Positions 26,880 through 37,017 of a DNA stretch of 64,000 bases are shown here, piece by piece. Location of the stretch: positions 1 through 64,000 of the forward strand of contig JAHJGO010000006.1 in assembly GCA_018824405.1 (NCBI GenBank), in the 5' to 3' direction. Position 1 is the first letter of the stretch. Each line of letters begins with the position of its first letter. This DNA comes from Gammaproteobacteria bacterium. GTDB lineage: Bacteria > Pseudomonadota > Gammaproteobacteria > Burkholderiales > Sulfuricellaceae. Below the pieces are notes generated by a model, which was not told the origin of the DNA, did no database searches, and was given only the letters and a program-made list of their open reading frames with translations. Made by a program: the position numbers and the translations under genes.

Positions 26880-28322
26880 TTGTTTGATCGATTGCGTAAA
26901 TTAATCACCGGAAAAGAGATGGATGGCGGGCTCCAAACGGCTGAAGGAGCGAATCCTTCTGGCCAGAAGGATTCCGCATTCAAGCAGCTCAACCACCTCG
27001 CCCCCATCGCCGAAAATGCCGCCAGTTCGGCGCCAGATGAAGACAATGACGCCAAGCCCGGTGGGGAAATTGAAAAATCCTTTGTTTGCCGAGAAGCCGT
27101 ACTTAACCACGAACAGCGCGTGGCAGGATATGAATTCCGGCTGAACAAAGCCAAACGCAACCGGATTCGGCATTCCGCCGACACCATTCACCGCCTGTAT
27201 GATGAAGTGCTGGTCCGCAATGTTCTGAAGATGAATATTGACCGCTTGCTTGGTCATCGCATGGCCTTCATTCCGGTGTCCATTTATTCCCTGAACAATG
27301 CCCTGATCGAACAACTGCCCGCATCCAACACCGTGCTGGTGCTTGAGTGTTCCGAAGAATGCACGGCTGATCTTTGCAAGGACGCACAGTCCATCTTGCC
27401 AAGACTGCAAGCGCTTCGTAATCTGGGGTTCCGGATCGGCCTCTCGAACTATCTTGAAAAGCCGGAAATGCAGCCATTTCTGGACCTTGCCGAATATATG
27501 CTGATTGACGTATCTGACCGACCGCTGCCCGACATTACGACTGAGGTCAATGCGATCAGCCGCAATGCATTCTCCAAGAAGCTGGTGGCGCAGGATATCG
27601 AATCGCTGGAGATGCTGCAGGTATGCAAGAAACTGCCGTTTTCATTTTTCCAGGGATCCTTTGTCACACGCAGGGAAAAATGGGAAAAGCCGCGTGCGGA
27701 CACCGGCAGGCTGAAAGTACTGGAGATCATGAACCAGGTCCGGCGCAATGCGGAAATTGCCGAAATCGCGGCCCTGTTCAGGCAGGATCCGATTTTATCC
27801 TACAAGATATTACGCTACATCAACTCTCCAGCGGGCGGGCTGTCCAAGCCAGCGGCTACGCTTGAACAGGCGCTGCTGATCCTGGGCCAGCAGCAGCTAT
27901 ACCGCTGGCTGACCCTGCTACTGTTTGTCAGCGGAAACGTGGAAGAGCTGGATGCTGCGCTGATGGAAAATGCACTGGTTCGAGCGCGCCTGACGGAACT
28001 GCTTGGCACCGAGAAAATGGGCGCTGCACAGAAAGAAGATCTTTTCGTGACCGGAATGTTCTCGTTGCTGGACGTGCTGCTGCGGGTTCCGATGGATCAG
28101 ACGCTGGAAACGCTGAACTTGCCGGAGAAGGTGACGCAGGCCTTGATCGCGCGTGAAGGCCCGCTTGCACCTTACCTGGAACTGGCGATAGCCTGTGAGG
28201 AATTCGATGCCAAAAAGATCGCCCATTTATCCAGTCTGCTGGACCTGGATGTTGACCGGGTGAACATCAACCATATTGATGCGCTGGTCTGGGCGCAGAA
28301 CCTGGATGCGGCTCCCGCATGA
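26880..28322 (+). CDS. EAL-HDOD regulatory protein with a degenerate EAL domain (YuxH-like)
   Basis: A 480-residue protein with a low-complexity N-terminus (1-65), an EAL-like domain (about 66-270) and an HDOD domain (about 275-475). The EAL signature is reduced to GYEFRL, and the metal-binding DD pair is replaced by SN (IGLSNYLEKPEM), so it should neither bind the catalytic metals nor cut c-di-GMP. HDOD has RRNAEIAEIAALFRQDPILSYKILRYINSPAG and the LEQALLILGQQQLYRWLTLLLF block. Likely a scaffold or c-di-GMP effector in signalling. TTG start at 26880 behind GGAG; standalone gene. Confidence 0.85.
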   Translation: MFDRLRKLITGKEMDGGLQTAEGANPSGQKDSAFKQLNHLAPIAENAASSAPDEDNDAKPGGEIEKSFVCREAVLNHEQRVAGYEFRLNKAKRNRIRHSADTIHRLYDEVLVRNVLKMNIDRLLGHRMAFIPVSIYSLNNALIEQLPASNTVLVLECSEECTADLCKDAQSILPRLQALRNLGFRIGLSNYLEKPEMQPFLDLAEYMLIDVSDRPLPDITTEVNAISRNAFSKKLVAQDIESLEMLQVCKKLPFSFFQGSFVTRREKWEKPRADTGRLKVLEIMNQVRRNAEIAEIAALFRQDPILSYKILRYINSPAGGLSKPAATLEQALLILGQQQLYRWLTLLLFVSGNVEELDAALMENALVRARLTELLGTEKMGAAQKEDLFVTGMFSLLDVLLRVPMDQTLETLNLPEKVTQALIAREGPLAPYLELAIACEEFDAKKIAHLSSLLDLDVDRVNINHIDALVWAQNLDAAPA

Positions 28323-28324
28323 GA

Positions 28325-28366
28325 AAGGAAACGGGCGCCATCAATCAAGTTTCTGGCGCCCTTTCC
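28325..28366. terminator. Convergent-gene hairpin between EAL-HDOD and the hydrolase
   Basis: GGGCGCCA (28333-28340) and TGGCGCCC (28354-28361) pair, with GGAAA/TTTCC extending the base of the stem. The U-tracts are short, so termination is plausible but weaker than at other sites. Confidence 0.5.
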
Positions 28367-28374
28367 TGATGCCA

Positions 28375-29259
28375 TTACACCCCGTTTTTTTTCAGCCACG
28401 CCTGCATGCGTTTCCAGCCATCTTCCGCCGTCTCCTTCCGATAGCTGGGCCGATAATCGGCATGGAAGGCATGCGGTGCGTCAGCATAGACATGGATCTC
28501 GGACATTCCGCCAGCTTTCTTGATAGCAGCGCGCATGGCTTCCACATCATCCTGAGGAATACCCTGATCCTGGCCACCATACAGCCCCAGCACCGGCGCT
28601 TTCATCTGTGCAGCCAGATCGAGCGGGTATTGCGGCGTATAGTCGCTCACTTCACCGTCAATCCGACCATACCACGCAACTGCAGCCTTGAGACGCGGAT
28701 TATGGGCTGCATATAGCCAGGTAATGCGGCCACCCCAGCAGAAGCCGGTGATCGCCATGCGTGATACATCACCGCCATGAACCTTGGCCCAGGACTCGCA
28801 GGCATCGAGATCGGCCATGACCTGTGCGTCAGGCGTTTTGGACACGATAGTGTCGATGATCTCCTGGATACTGCTGATCTTGCGCGGATCACCCTGGCGT
28901 GCAAACAGTTCCGGAGCGATGGCCAGATAACCGAGCCTGGCCAGGCGCCGGCAGATATCGGCGATATGTTCGTGCACCCCGAAAATCTCTGAAATCACCA
29001 GGATCACAGGGAAATTGGTGCCTTTGGCCGGTTGCGCACGATAGGCGACCATTTCGCCATCACTGACAGGAACCTTGATTTCTCCCGCAACCAGGCCCTC
29101 GGCACTGGTCTTGATCACGGTTTCGGCCATCACTGGCTGAGTGGCGAGAGCGAAACCTGCACCCAGCATGGTGATGACAAAAGCACGGCGGTTAAAAGGT
29201 ATATTGGGAACCAGGCTGTCGAATTCGGGATTGCTTGAACGGATCGAAACTTTGCTCAT
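28375..29259 (-). CDS. Tat-exported dienelactone hydrolase family protein
   Basis: A 294-residue alpha/beta hydrolase. The N-terminus has a twin-arginine export motif ([17 protein letters not shown], residues 23-39) and a likely cleavage site after PVMA, so the enzyme works in the periplasm. Catalytic residues are Cys174 (TGFCWGG), Asp231 (GGQDQGIP) and His263 ([10 protein letters not shown]); Glu91 ([10 protein letters not shown]) is the residue that activates Cys in dienelactone hydrolase. The substrate is unknown; similar proteins are annotated as carboxymethylenebutenolidases without a catechol pathway nearby. ATG at 29259 sits 8 bases after GGAG. Confidence 0.87.
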   Translation of the reverse strand: MSKVSIRSSNPEFDSLVPNIPFNRRAFVITMLGAGFALATQPVMAETVIKTSAEGLVAGEIKVPVSDGEMVAYRAQPAKGTNFPVILVISEIFGVHEHIADICRRLARLGYLAIAPELFARQGDPRKISSIQEIIDTIVSKTPDAQVMADLDACESWAKVHGGDVSRMAITGFCWGGRITWLYAAHNPRLKAAVAWYGRIDGEVSDYTPQYPLDLAAQMKAPVLGLYGGQDQGIPQDDVEAMRAAIKKAGGMSEIHVYADAPHAFHADYRPSYRKETAEDGWKRMQAWLKKNGV

Positions 29260-29300
29260 GTCATTGTCTCCAGTCAAAAAAGAAATGTAAGGATAAAAAA

Positions 29301-29543
29301 TTAGCCGCGCAGCCTGACTTCATGTTCCAGGTTGACCCGGCCGTCTTCCTCCAGCACGCCTATGGTTGTGCCTTCAGAATTAGACACCACGGGGGTCACA
29401 TGTTGAGAGTCGGGCCGGCGTACAAAGCGCAGTTCCCAGCCAAAACTTTCGATGCGGCTCAGCGCCAGCATCTGCAACTCATTCAGGACTTGTTTCAGAT
29501 TATCCGGTACCGGTTTTGAAGCACCACGATTTTCTCCATCCAT
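29301..29543 (-). CDS. Small hypothetical protein, 80 residues
   Basis: The sequence has a helical first half ([20 protein letters not shown]) and a beta-strand second half ([20 protein letters not shown], then [23 protein letters not shown]). It looks like a real small conserved protein by composition and coding bias, but I do not recognise the family. A plausible ribosome site (GAAAGGA) precedes the ATG. It lies between pfkA and the hydrolase gene, same strand, 57 bases after the pfkA stop. Confidence 0.6.
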   Translation of the reverse strand: MDGENRGASKPVPDNLKQVLNELQMLALSRIESFGWELRFVRRPDSQHVTPVVSNSEGTTIGVLEEDGRVNLEHEVRLRG

Positions 29544-29600
29544 CTTGATTTCCTTTCTTTTATGGAAGCACTGATAACGTCAGAAATCTTGTAGCGGCAA

Positions 29601-30692
29601 TCAATCCCCCAGGTTGGTGCCAACTCGGCGTGCGCTTTCCACCCATGGATGATCAGGCGGCACAATTTTGATTTTTCCCGCCACTTTATCGAGTTTGACC
29701 GCACGGGTACCGTCTCCTTTGGCAGCCACCATGACGCCATAATGCCCCTGATCAATCAGGTCGGCGCAGGCTGTACCAAGACGCGTCGCCAGCAGACGGT
29801 CAGCCGCGGAGGGAGTCCCGCCGCGCTGCAAATGCCCGAGGATGGTGACTCGCGCCTCCAGTCCGGTCAGTTGCTCGAGTTTTTTTGCCAGCCGCAGCGT
29901 ATGGTCAGCGTACTGGATTTCAGACACCGGCTTTTTTTCGCCCTTGATTCTTTTTTCCTTGGCCGCGAGTTGGGCCTCGAAATCCTGGCGTGAAATCGCC
30001 CCTTCCGCCACTGCCACGATACTGAAGGGCTTGCCGTTGCGGCTGCGCTCGCGAATCGCCTCGGCTACGCTTTCCACTTCGTAAGGAATTTCGGGGATCA
30101 GAATCACGTCAGCGCCACCTGCAATACCCGCCCCCAGCGCCAGCCAGCCGGCCTTGTGGCCCATGATTTCCACGACAATAATGCGATGATGGCTGTGCGC
30201 AGTACTGTGAAGACGGTCAATAGCCTCAGTGGCAATACCCAGTGCGGTATCGAAGCCGAACGTGGTATCGGTCAGTGCCACATCATTGTCGATGGTCTTG
30301 GGCAGTGTGATGACATTAAGACCCTTTTCCATCAGCCGCCGGGCATTTTTCTGCGTACCACCTCCGCCCAGGCACACCAGCGCATCGAGATGCCTGTCGT
30401 GATAATGACTGGCGATCACGTCCGTCATGTCGAGTGTCTTGTCGCCAACCGGCATGCGATGAGGCTTGTCGCGACTGGTTCCGAGAATGGTCCCGCCGCG
30501 CGTCAGAATCCCAGACAGCTCCCCTCCATCCAGACGCATGGTGCGGTTCTCCATCAGTCCGCGAAACCCATCGCGGAAACCGATAATCTGCATGCCGTAA
30601 TAGTTGATCGCAGTCTTCCCGACACCGCGAATGGCCGCATTCAGGCCGGGGCTGTCACCGCCGGAAGTGAGGATGCCGATGTATTTTGTCAT
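29601..30692 (-). CDS. pfkA: 6-phosphofructokinase, donor specificity uncertain
   Basis: A 363-residue PFK-A family enzyme for the fructose 6-phosphate to fructose 1,6-bisphosphate step. It shows [14 protein letters not shown], catalytic Asp in [21 protein letters not shown] (TIDND 133-137), and [21 protein letters not shown]. Two specificity positions are unusual: the nucleotide loop reads [11 protein letters not shown] (109-113 GGGGT, where ATP enzymes have GGDGS and pyrophosphate enzymes GGDDT), and Lys132 precedes TIDND, as in pyrophosphate-type enzymes. The donor (ATP, PPi) cannot be read from sequence alone. ATG at 30692. Confidence 0.88.
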   Translation of the reverse strand: MTKYIGILTSGGDSPGLNAAIRGVGKTAINYYGMQIIGFRDGFRGLMENRTMRLDGGELSGILTRGGTILGTSRDKPHRMPVGDKTLDMTDVIASHYHDRHLDALVCLGGGGTQKNARRLMEKGLNVITLPKTIDNDVALTDTTFGFDTALGIATEAIDRLHSTAHSHHRIIVVEIMGHKAGWLALGAGIAGGADVILIPEIPYEVESVAEAIRERSRNGKPFSIVAVAEGAISRQDFEAQLAAKEKRIKGEKKPVSEIQYADHTLRLAKKLEQLTGLEARVTILGHLQRGGTPSAADRLLATRLGTACADLIDQGHYGVMVAAKGDGTRAVKLDKVAGKIKIVPPDHPWVESARRVGTNLGD

Positions 30693-30805
30693 TTTTCTTC
30701 TCCCTTGGAATATTCGTGCCATTGTGCGCAATGTGGGGAAACGCTGCAAGCTTGATCCGTCCTCCCGTACATGCCGGCATAATCGCCAGGAAATCGACCG
30801 GGCGA

Positions 30806-31852
30806 TTATTTCATCAGGTCGACAACAATTCCCCTGGCCCGCAGGGCGTCGGCACGCATATCGACATAGCGCTGGAATTCTGGATATTTCCGATAAGCTC
30901 CGCTGCCGACATAATCCAGCACCGACTGGACGTGAAATCCCTTGAGCATGGCCTCGGCGCGAAACACTTCCTTGCCAGAGGCATCAAAAAACACCATGCT
31001 CGGCGCGTAGCCGATATTGAGTTGCCGCGCCCAGGCACGTGCAGTGGTTTGCTTGCCATCCGGCGTGGTCAGCGGCGTATCGCTCCACATATCCAGCTGG
31101 GCGATTTGCAGCGCATCGAGCAGCGGCAGGCTTTCCTTGCGCTTGAAAATGTCCAGGTGCAGTTCGTCGCATGCCATGCATGCTTTCTGTTCGAACAATA
31201 CCAGCAGCGGCTTTTTCGAGCGTTTCAGCGCGCTATCGAGAGCCAGCGGTGGCTGGATGAAGCGTTTGTCGGCATTGAGCTTTCCGCTGGCAGCAGGCGC
31301 TGAAATCCCGGCAAAATACTCCCGGAACGAGCCCCCGCCCTCCTTCCCCTGGCCGGCATAATCCAGCGCCGCCGAGAACTGGTGCGGAGCATAGTAGCCA
31401 TTGATGCGCAGGATCGCTTCACCCTTTTCGTTCAGGGCCAATATGGTCGGGGTGAACATCACCTTCAGTTGCCGGGCGAATTCCTTTTCAGTGACGGTCT
31501 TGCCGTCCATTCCCGTCACCTCCCGGTCACCCCACAGATTGAGCGCGATCACGTCGAAATAGCGGCGCGTCTTGTCCGCGATGGCGCGCTGGCCAAAATT
31601 GTCCTGCAAGAGCTTTTTGCAGTAGGGGCAGCCATCCTGGTAGAAATACAGCATGACCCTGCGTTTCTTTCCCTGCGCCTCCTTCACATCGTCGCGCAAA
31701 TCCAGAAATGATTCCCGGAACCAGGCAGGATGTTCCTCGTATCCGGGATTGACCATGCCGGCGGCAAGCGGCGCTTCCCGCGCAGCATGCGCCTGAAAGG
31801 TGAACAGCCAGATTGAACAGATCAAAAAACAAAAGCGAAGTGCATTAGTCAT
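30806..31852 (-). CDS. Periplasmic protein with two thioredoxin-like domains
   Basis: A 348-residue exported protein: signal peptide (residues 1-23, ending QAHA) and two thioredoxin-fold domains in tandem. Domain 1 (about 45-165) has Cys75/Cys78 ([10 protein letters not shown]) and the cis-Pro TPTILAL; domain 2 (about 200-320) has Cys225/Cys228 ([10 protein letters not shown]) and APSMVFF. Both begin with a similar strand ([24 protein letters not shown]), so it arose by duplication. SoxW and DsbD-like periplasmic thioredoxins are the nearest functional idea. Role in cytochrome or sulfur-protein thiol chemistry is inference. Confidence 0.82.
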   Translation of the reverse strand: MTNALRFCFLICSIWLFTFQAHAAREAPLAAGMVNPGYEEHPAWFRESFLDLRDDVKEAQGKKRRVMLYFYQDGCPYCKKLLQDNFGQRAIADKTRRYFDVIALNLWGDREVTGMDGKTVTEKEFARQLKVMFTPTILALNEKGEAILRINGYYAPHQFSAALDYAGQGKEGGGSFREYFAGISAPAASGKLNADKRFIQPPLALDSALKRSKKPLLVLFEQKACMACDELHLDIFKRKESLPLLDALQIAQLDMWSDTPLTTPDGKQTTARAWARQLNIGYAPSMVFFDASGKEVFRAEAMLKGFHVQSVLDYVGSGAYRKYPEFQRYVDMRADALRARGIVVDLMK

Positions 31853-31895
31853 GGCTGATCTCCCATTACCTCACGACAACGGTGCCAAAATGGCA

Positions 31896-33074
31896 TTACG
31901 CCTTGTTCTGCAGACCTCGCACCAGATCGGCCTTGATATCTTCCACGGACTCCAGCCCCACCGCCACACGCAACAAGCCGTCTCCAATCCCCGCTGCGGC
32001 ACGCGCTTCAGCCGTGACCCGGCTATGGGTGGTGGTAGATGGATGGGTAATGGTGGTTTTGGTATCGCCCAGGTTGGCGGTAATCGAAACCATGCGCGTC
32101 GCATCCACCAAGCGCCAGGCAGCATCCTTGCCGCCCTTGACGTCGAAGGCCACGATGCCGCCGCCGGTCTTCTGCTGCTTCATCGCCAGCGCGTGCTGGG
32201 TGTGCGAGGGCAGGCCGGGATAGTACACACGCTCCACCCACGGTTGGACTTCCAGCCACTGCGCCAGTTCCAGCGCATTGCGGGAATGCGCGTCCATACG
32301 AATTTTCAGGGTTTCAAGTCCTTTTAGTATCACCCAGGCATTGAAGGCGGAAAGCGTCGGCCCGGCAGTGCGCAGAAAGCCGTACACCCCTTCCATGAGC
32401 TGCTTGCTGCCCAGAACCGCGCCACCGAGCACGCGGCCCTGGCCATCGAGGTATTTGGTGGCAGAGTGGATCACGATATCCGCGCCGAGATCGAGCGGGC
32501 GCTGCAGCATCGGTGTGCAGAAGCAGTTGTCCACCGCAAGCCAGGCGCCAGATTTATGTGCAATATCGGCCAGCACGGCAATGTCGCACACTTCGGTGAG
32601 CGGGTTGGACGGCGTCTCGACGAAAAACAGCCTGGTATTGGGCTGAACCGCCTTTTCCCAGGCATCGGGATCGGCCAGCGGCACGAAGGTGGTTTCCACC
32701 CCGAAGCGCTTGAAAATATTGCCGAACAGCTGCACCGTGGTGCCAAAGATGCTGCGCGAGGCAACAATATGGTCGCCAGCGGAAAGCAGGCCCATCACGC
32801 AAGCCAGGATGGCGGACATTCCGCTGGAGGTGGCAACGCAGAACTCCGCCCCCTCCAGCGCTGCCAGCCGCTCCTGCAGCATGCTGACGGTCGGGTTGGT
32901 GAAGCGCGAGTAGATGTTGCCCGGCTCCTGCCCGCCAAAACGCGCGGCCGCCTGTGCTGCGTTCTCGAATACAAAGCTGGAAGTGAGGAACATGGCCTCG
33001 GAATGCTCGTTGAACTGGCTGCGGACCGTCCCGGCGCGGACGGCCAGGGTTTCAAGATCGAATTCGTTGTTCAT
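31896..33074 (-). CDS. metZ: O-succinylhomoserine sulfhydrylase
   Basis: A 392-residue PLP enzyme that makes homocysteine from O-succinylhomoserine and sulfide. It has the Cys/Met metabolism family layout: YSRFTNPTVSMLQERLAALEGAE, the PLP-binding Lys in IHSATKYLDGQGRVLGG, and the SLGDTKT-type block present here as TANLGDTKTTITHP. MetZ is preferred over MetB/MetC by the N-terminus (FDLETLAVRAGTVRS) and position near purF, the usual betaproteobacterial order. Here an EamA transporter gene is inserted between purF and metZ. Confidence 0.93.
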   Translation of the reverse strand: MNNEFDLETLAVRAGTVRSQFNEHSEAMFLTSSFVFENAAQAAARFGGQEPGNIYSRFTNPTVSMLQERLAALEGAEFCVATSSGMSAILACVMGLLSAGDHIVASRSIFGTTVQLFGNIFKRFGVETTFVPLADPDAWEKAVQPNTRLFFVETPSNPLTEVCDIAVLADIAHKSGAWLAVDNCFCTPMLQRPLDLGADIVIHSATKYLDGQGRVLGGAVLGSKQLMEGVYGFLRTAGPTLSAFNAWVILKGLETLKIRMDAHSRNALELAQWLEVQPWVERVYYPGLPSHTQHALAMKQQKTGGGIVAFDVKGGKDAAWRLVDATRMVSITANLGDTKTTITHPSTTTHSRVTAEARAAAGIGDGLLRVAVGLESVEDIKADLVRGLQNKA

Positions 33075-33147
33075 GGTGTTTCTCCCCAGTAAATTTAGAT
33101 TGAGATGATAGCTTGAATCCGGCTGTTAAGAATGGTCACAAGCACGA

Positions 33148-34065
33148 TCAGTGCTTGAGTCCGATCATCAGTACTCCTGCCAGAACCAGCAACGATCCTG
33201 CAATTTGCGATACAGATATAGCCTCGCCGAGAAATGCATAGGCAAGAAAAATGGTCGAAACCGGCCCGATAGCCCCCACCATTGAAGCATGCCCCGAGCC
33301 TATCCTGCGTATCCCGGCCGAGAGCAGGAATACCGGTAGCACGGTGGAAAAAATTGCCATTGCAAAGCTCAGTACATAAACCCGGTCCGTTTGTCTCAAT
33401 GCGGCCATCGGATGCGTCAGCGCAAACTGGATCAGCACAGCCACGCAAGCCACGGTCATGGCATATGCCGTGAAGCGCGACGCCCCGATACGTGCAATTG
33501 CCTGCCCTGCCCCGACCAGGTAGATCGAGTAGGTGAGCGTGCTGGCGAAGACCAGCCCGACACCCAGCGCCAGCCCATCCTGGCCGGGACGGACATCCTG
33601 CATGGCCACCAGCGCGATGCCCACGTAACTCAATACCAGCGCCATCAGAGTGGTTCGCCCGATTGGTTTTCTGATCAGCAGCGACAAGAGCACGATAACC
33701 ATGGTCGGATAGAGAAACAGGATCAGACGCTCCAGCCCGGCGGAAATATATTGCAAGCCGGAAAAATCCAGCAGGCTGGACAGGTAATAACCGATCAGGC
33801 CCAACCCGAACACTGCCAGCCAGTCTTGTGTGTGCATGGCTGCACCACGCTGCGAGAATTGCCCCCAGATCGCCACCGCGAGAAAAAACGGAATGGAGAA
33901 CGCCATGCGCAGTGCCAGCAGGGTTACCGGATCAACAGAATCGATATAAGCCAGCTTGACCAGAATCGCCTTGGCCGAGAAACCGATTGCCGCAAGCACG
34001 GCGAAACTCATGCCGATTGCGACGTTGTGCTGGATATCAGCGCTACCTGCCGTATTGTTTGCCAC
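33148..34065 (-). CDS. EamA/DMT family drug-metabolite transporter
   Basis: A 305-residue membrane protein with ten predicted helices in two EamA repeats (about residues 15-150 and 165-300). Substrate unknown. Repeat signatures include FSGLQYISAGLERLILFLYPTMVIVL and IGSGHASMVGAIGPVSTIFLAYAFLGEAISVSQIAGSLLVLAGV. It sits between purF and metZ on the same strand, 73 bases before metZ. The 250 bases between it and purF (34066-34315) show no gene or clear hairpin. Confidence 0.87.
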   Translation of the reverse strand: MANNTAGSADIQHNVAIGMSFAVLAAIGFSAKAILVKLAYIDSVDPVTLLALRMAFSIPFFLAVAIWGQFSQRGAAMHTQDWLAVFGLGLIGYYLSSLLDFSGLQYISAGLERLILFLYPTMVIVLLSLLIRKPIGRTTLMALVLSYVGIALVAMQDVRPGQDGLALGVGLVFASTLTYSIYLVGAGQAIARIGASRFTAYAMTVACVAVLIQFALTHPMAALRQTDRVYVLSFAMAIFSTVLPVFLLSAGIRRIGSGHASMVGAIGPVSTIFLAYAFLGEAISVSQIAGSLLVLAGVLMIGLKH

Positions 34066-34315
34066 AGAGCCCCCTTTGTTGAAGCGGGTCTTAAGGCAAA
34101 CGAAAAAGCAATCGCGGTCGGACCCGCGCTTGCTTATATGAATTCAGTTTAGTTCGAAAGAAAGCCGCGGCATGGAAAATGAACCCATAGCCACAGTCGC
34201 ATGGAGGCGAAAAACGCGGGGGAGAGTTGGATGCGTACTTTCATGGCAAAACTATAAGCGAGAAAATATGCCGACGTCAACACCCGACAATTATTGGTGC
34301 GGGGGAAAGCTCTGT

Positions 34316-35836
34316 TTAATCATCCTCGTTCAGATTCAGATCAAGCTGACGGCTGGCCAGTCCGGCGCCCGGCGCCTTGGGCCTGCCGCGTGCATCTTCG
34401 ATCTCGGCGAGGTATTCCGGCGTGATGTCGCCTGTGATGTATTCGCCATTGAAGCAGGAGGTATCGAAGTGGGTAATGGATTGACGCGCAGAGCGTACAT
34501 CCTCGACCAGTGCTTCTATATCCTGATAGATCACCGCATCGGCCCCTATTTCCTGTGCGATTTCCTCGTCCGTGCGGTCAGTGGCAAGCAACTCTGCACG
34601 GGTCGGCATATCGATGCCATAGACATTGGGGAAGCGCACTGGCGGTGCAGCAGAGGCAAAATAAACCTTGTTCGCACCGGCTTCGCGAGCCATCTGTACG
34701 ATCTGCTTGCTGGTGGTGCCGCGCACGATGGAATCGTCCACCAGCAGCACGTTCTTGCCCTGGAATTCGATACCGATGGCATTGAGCTTCTGGCGCACCG
34801 ATTTCTTGCGCAGCGACTGGCCTGGCATGATGAAGGTGCGACCGATGTAGCGGTTCTTGATGAATCCTTCGCGGTAAGGCACACCCAACTGGTTCGCCAG
34901 TTGCAGGGCGCTGGGTCGACTGGTGTCTGGAATCGGGATGACCACGTCGATATCCAGCTCGCCAAACTCGCGCCTGATTTTATCAGCCAGGCTGACGCCC
35001 ATGCGCAAACGGGTTTCATACACCGAAATGCCATCAATGACCGAATCCGGACGCGCCAGATACACATATTCGAAAATACAGGGGTTGAGTGCGCTGGTTT
35101 CGGCACACTGCTGGCTGAAGAAGTTGCCGCTCTCATCGACCAGAACAGCTTCACCAGGTTCGATATCGCGAATCAGCTTGTAGCCCAGCACATCCAGGGC
35201 AACACTTTCGGAGGCCACCAGATATTCCGGGCCGTTCACAGTTTCGGCACGCCCCACCACCAGCGGACGGATTCCGTGGGGATCGCGGAAAGCCACCATG
35301 CCATAGCCGGAAATCATTGCCACCACGGCATAAGCGCCACGGCAGCGGCGATGCACCCCGGCCACCGCTTTGAAAATAGCTTCAGGGTCAAGCTGATCGT
35401 TGTATGTGCAGGCATGCAGTTCATGTGCCAGCACATTGAGCAGCACTTCCGAGTCGGACGTGGTATTGATGTGGCGCAAATCGAGACGGTACAGGTCATG
35501 ACGCAACTGGTCCGCATTGGTCAGATTGCCGTTGTGAGCCAGCACGATGCCAAAAGGAGAATTGACGTAGAAAGGTTGGGCTTCGGCCGATGAAAAAGCA
35601 TCGCCGGCGGTGGGATAGCGCACATGGGCAATCCCCATGTTTCCCAGCAAGGAGCGCATGTTACGGGTACGGAACACATCCGCGACCAGGCCATTGGCCT
35701 TGTGCATGTGAAATGTGTGGCCATCGCTGGTCACGATGCCCGCAGCATCCTGACCGCGATGCTGCAAAACCAGCAGCCCATCGTAAAGCAACTGGTTGAC
35801 TGGAGTTTTAGCGACTACACCGAGAATTCCACACAT
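34316..35836 (-). CDS. purF: Amidophosphoribosyltransferase
   Basis: A 506-residue enzyme that starts purine synthesis by making phosphoribosylamine from PRPP and glutamine. The N-terminal nucleophile Cys2 (MCGILGVV) becomes residue 1 after Met removal. The glutaminase domain has [19 protein letters not shown], and the phosphoribosyltransferase domain has the PRPP loop [19 protein letters not shown]. It follows cvpA by 22 bases in the usual cvpA-purF order. Likely under purine (PurR-like) control in some species, but no operator is recognised here. Confidence 0.97.
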   Translation of the reverse strand: MCGILGVVAKTPVNQLLYDGLLVLQHRGQDAAGIVTSDGHTFHMHKANGLVADVFRTRNMRSLLGNMGIAHVRYPTAGDAFSSAEAQPFYVNSPFGIVLAHNGNLTNADQLRHDLYRLDLRHINTTSDSEVLLNVLAHELHACTYNDQLDPEAIFKAVAGVHRRCRGAYAVVAMISGYGMVAFRDPHGIRPLVVGRAETVNGPEYLVASESVALDVLGYKLIRDIEPGEAVLVDESGNFFSQQCAETSALNPCIFEYVYLARPDSVIDGISVYETRLRMGVSLADKIRREFGELDIDVVIPIPDTSRPSALQLANQLGVPYREGFIKNRYIGRTFIMPGQSLRKKSVRQKLNAIGIEFQGKNVLLVDDSIVRGTTSKQIVQMAREAGANKVYFASAAPPVRFPNVYGIDMPTRAELLATDRTDEEIAQEIGADAVIYQDIEALVEDVRSARQSITHFDTSCFNGEYITGDITPEYLAEIEDARGRPKAPGAGLASRQLDLNLNEDD

Positions 35837-35858
35837 GGTTTGGAGCCTATTTCAGGGG

Positions 35859-36350
35859 TTATTCGTAACTAAGCCGTTTGGCAAAATCATCCGGTAGCCA
35901 GACCTTGGCTTTCATGGTCAATGCTTCCAGCGGAGCACTGAACATTGCATCGCGCCAGAACTGCTGGTGCGGCAAGGAAGTCAGTCCGGACAACAGCACC
36001 AGCACCATCACAATCAGCAGGCCTCGTGAAAAGCCGAAAATAGCGCCGAGACCGCGATCAAAAGAACCCAGTCCAACGGTTTTGACCAGTTCAGACAGAG
36101 CAATAGAGAACAGGCTCATCAACAACAGAATGATCAGAAACAGGATCACAAAAGCCGCCAGCAGTTTCAGTGGCTCACCCGGAATCGCTGACGGCAGGTG
36201 CCCTGAAAGCCACACGCCATAGGTATTGGCCACCAGAAAAGCCACTACCCACGAAGCCAGCGCGAGAATTTCACGCACCGCCCCACGCATCACGCTTAGC
36301 AGGATGGAAAGCCCGACAATCAGCAATACCGTGTAATCAAAAACCGTCAT
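35859..36350 (-). CDS. cvpA: CvpA family membrane protein
   Basis: A 163-residue protein with four membrane helices and the family start FDYTVLLIVGLSILLSVMRGAVREILAL, then GLGSFDRGLGAIFGFSRGLLIVMVLVLL. CvpA was named for colicin V production and supports envelope stress tolerance. It is placed directly before purF as in most proteobacteria; the two are likely cotranscribed. Confidence 0.93.
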   Translation of the reverse strand: MTVFDYTVLLIVGLSILLSVMRGAVREILALASWVVAFLVANTYGVWLSGHLPSAIPGEPLKLLAAFVILFLIILLLMSLFSIALSELVKTVGLGSFDRGLGAIFGFSRGLLIVMVLVLLSGLTSLPHQQFWRDAMFSAPLEALTMKAKVWLPDDFAKRLSYE

Positions 36351-36376
36351 TCGTCTTGGATGTCAGACCTTAAACA

Positions 36377-37012
36377 TTACTTTTTCTCGGCCACCATGCC
36401 ATCCTGGATACCTGCTGTCTTGAGCTTGGCCAGCACATGCTCGGCTTCCTGACGGCTTGGATAGGGTCCGGCGCGAACGGCGGTTTTCTCGCCTGCAGGC
36501 GATTTGATTTTTTCCACGTAATATTTGACGCCGGCCTCTTTCAGCTTGGCCTGCCGCTGAATGGCATTAGCCTCGCCCAGAAATGCACCGAGTAGAACCA
36601 CATAACTGCCACCACCGGCCTGTTGCGGCTCAGGCGCCTTGGCAACAGGCTTGGCTTCCTGTGGCTTTATGACAGGCGCTGGCTTCGGCTTGGGTTCAAG
36701 CTCCGCTTTTTCAACTGCAGCAATGGGCTTCCTGGACTCGGTAGGAGCAGCGAGTTGTACTGGTGGCGGAATTTCAGCAGGCAAAGACCTCGACGGCACG
36801 GGTGCAGGAGATGCCTTGAACGTGGTACCCGTGCTTTGAGGGGATGGGATGTTGATGGCGATGTCCTGCCCAACGGGCTTGGGTTCGTCATCAAGTATCA
36901 TGGGCAGTACCGTGACCATCAGGACAACCAGCGTGATCGCGCCAATCAGACGGCGGCGAGCGCGCTTGCGAAGTTGAAGTTCTTCAACAGTGGGGGAAGG
37001 CTGGTTTGCCAT
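36377..37012 (-). CDS. SPOR-domain cell division protein (DedD-like)
   Basis: A 211-residue inner-membrane protein. One helix (RLIGAITLVVLMVTVLPMIL, residues 21-40) anchors it, a Pro/Ala/Lys linker follows, and a C-terminal SPOR domain (about 135-210) includes SYVVLLGAFLGEANAIQRQ and VRAGPYPSRQEAEHVLAKLK. SPOR domains bind denuded septal peptidoglycan. The location between folC and cvpA is the dedD position in the class. Confidence 0.88.
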   Translation of the reverse strand: MANQPSPTVEELQLRKRARRRLIGAITLVVLMVTVLPMILDDEPKPVGQDIAINIPSPQSTGTTFKASPAPVPSRSLPAEIPPPVQLAAPTESRKPIAAVEKAELEPKPKPAPVIKPQEAKPVAKAPEPQQAGGGSYVVLLGAFLGEANAIQRQAKLKEAGVKYYVEKIKSPAGEKTAVRAGPYPSRQEAEHVLAKLKTAGIQDGMVAEKK

Positions 37013-37017
37013 TCAGT

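Noticed and set aside
34172..35593. 473-codon plus-strand frame antisense to purF
   Set aside because: Shadow of PurF; the minus frame holds the catalytic Cys and PRPP loop.
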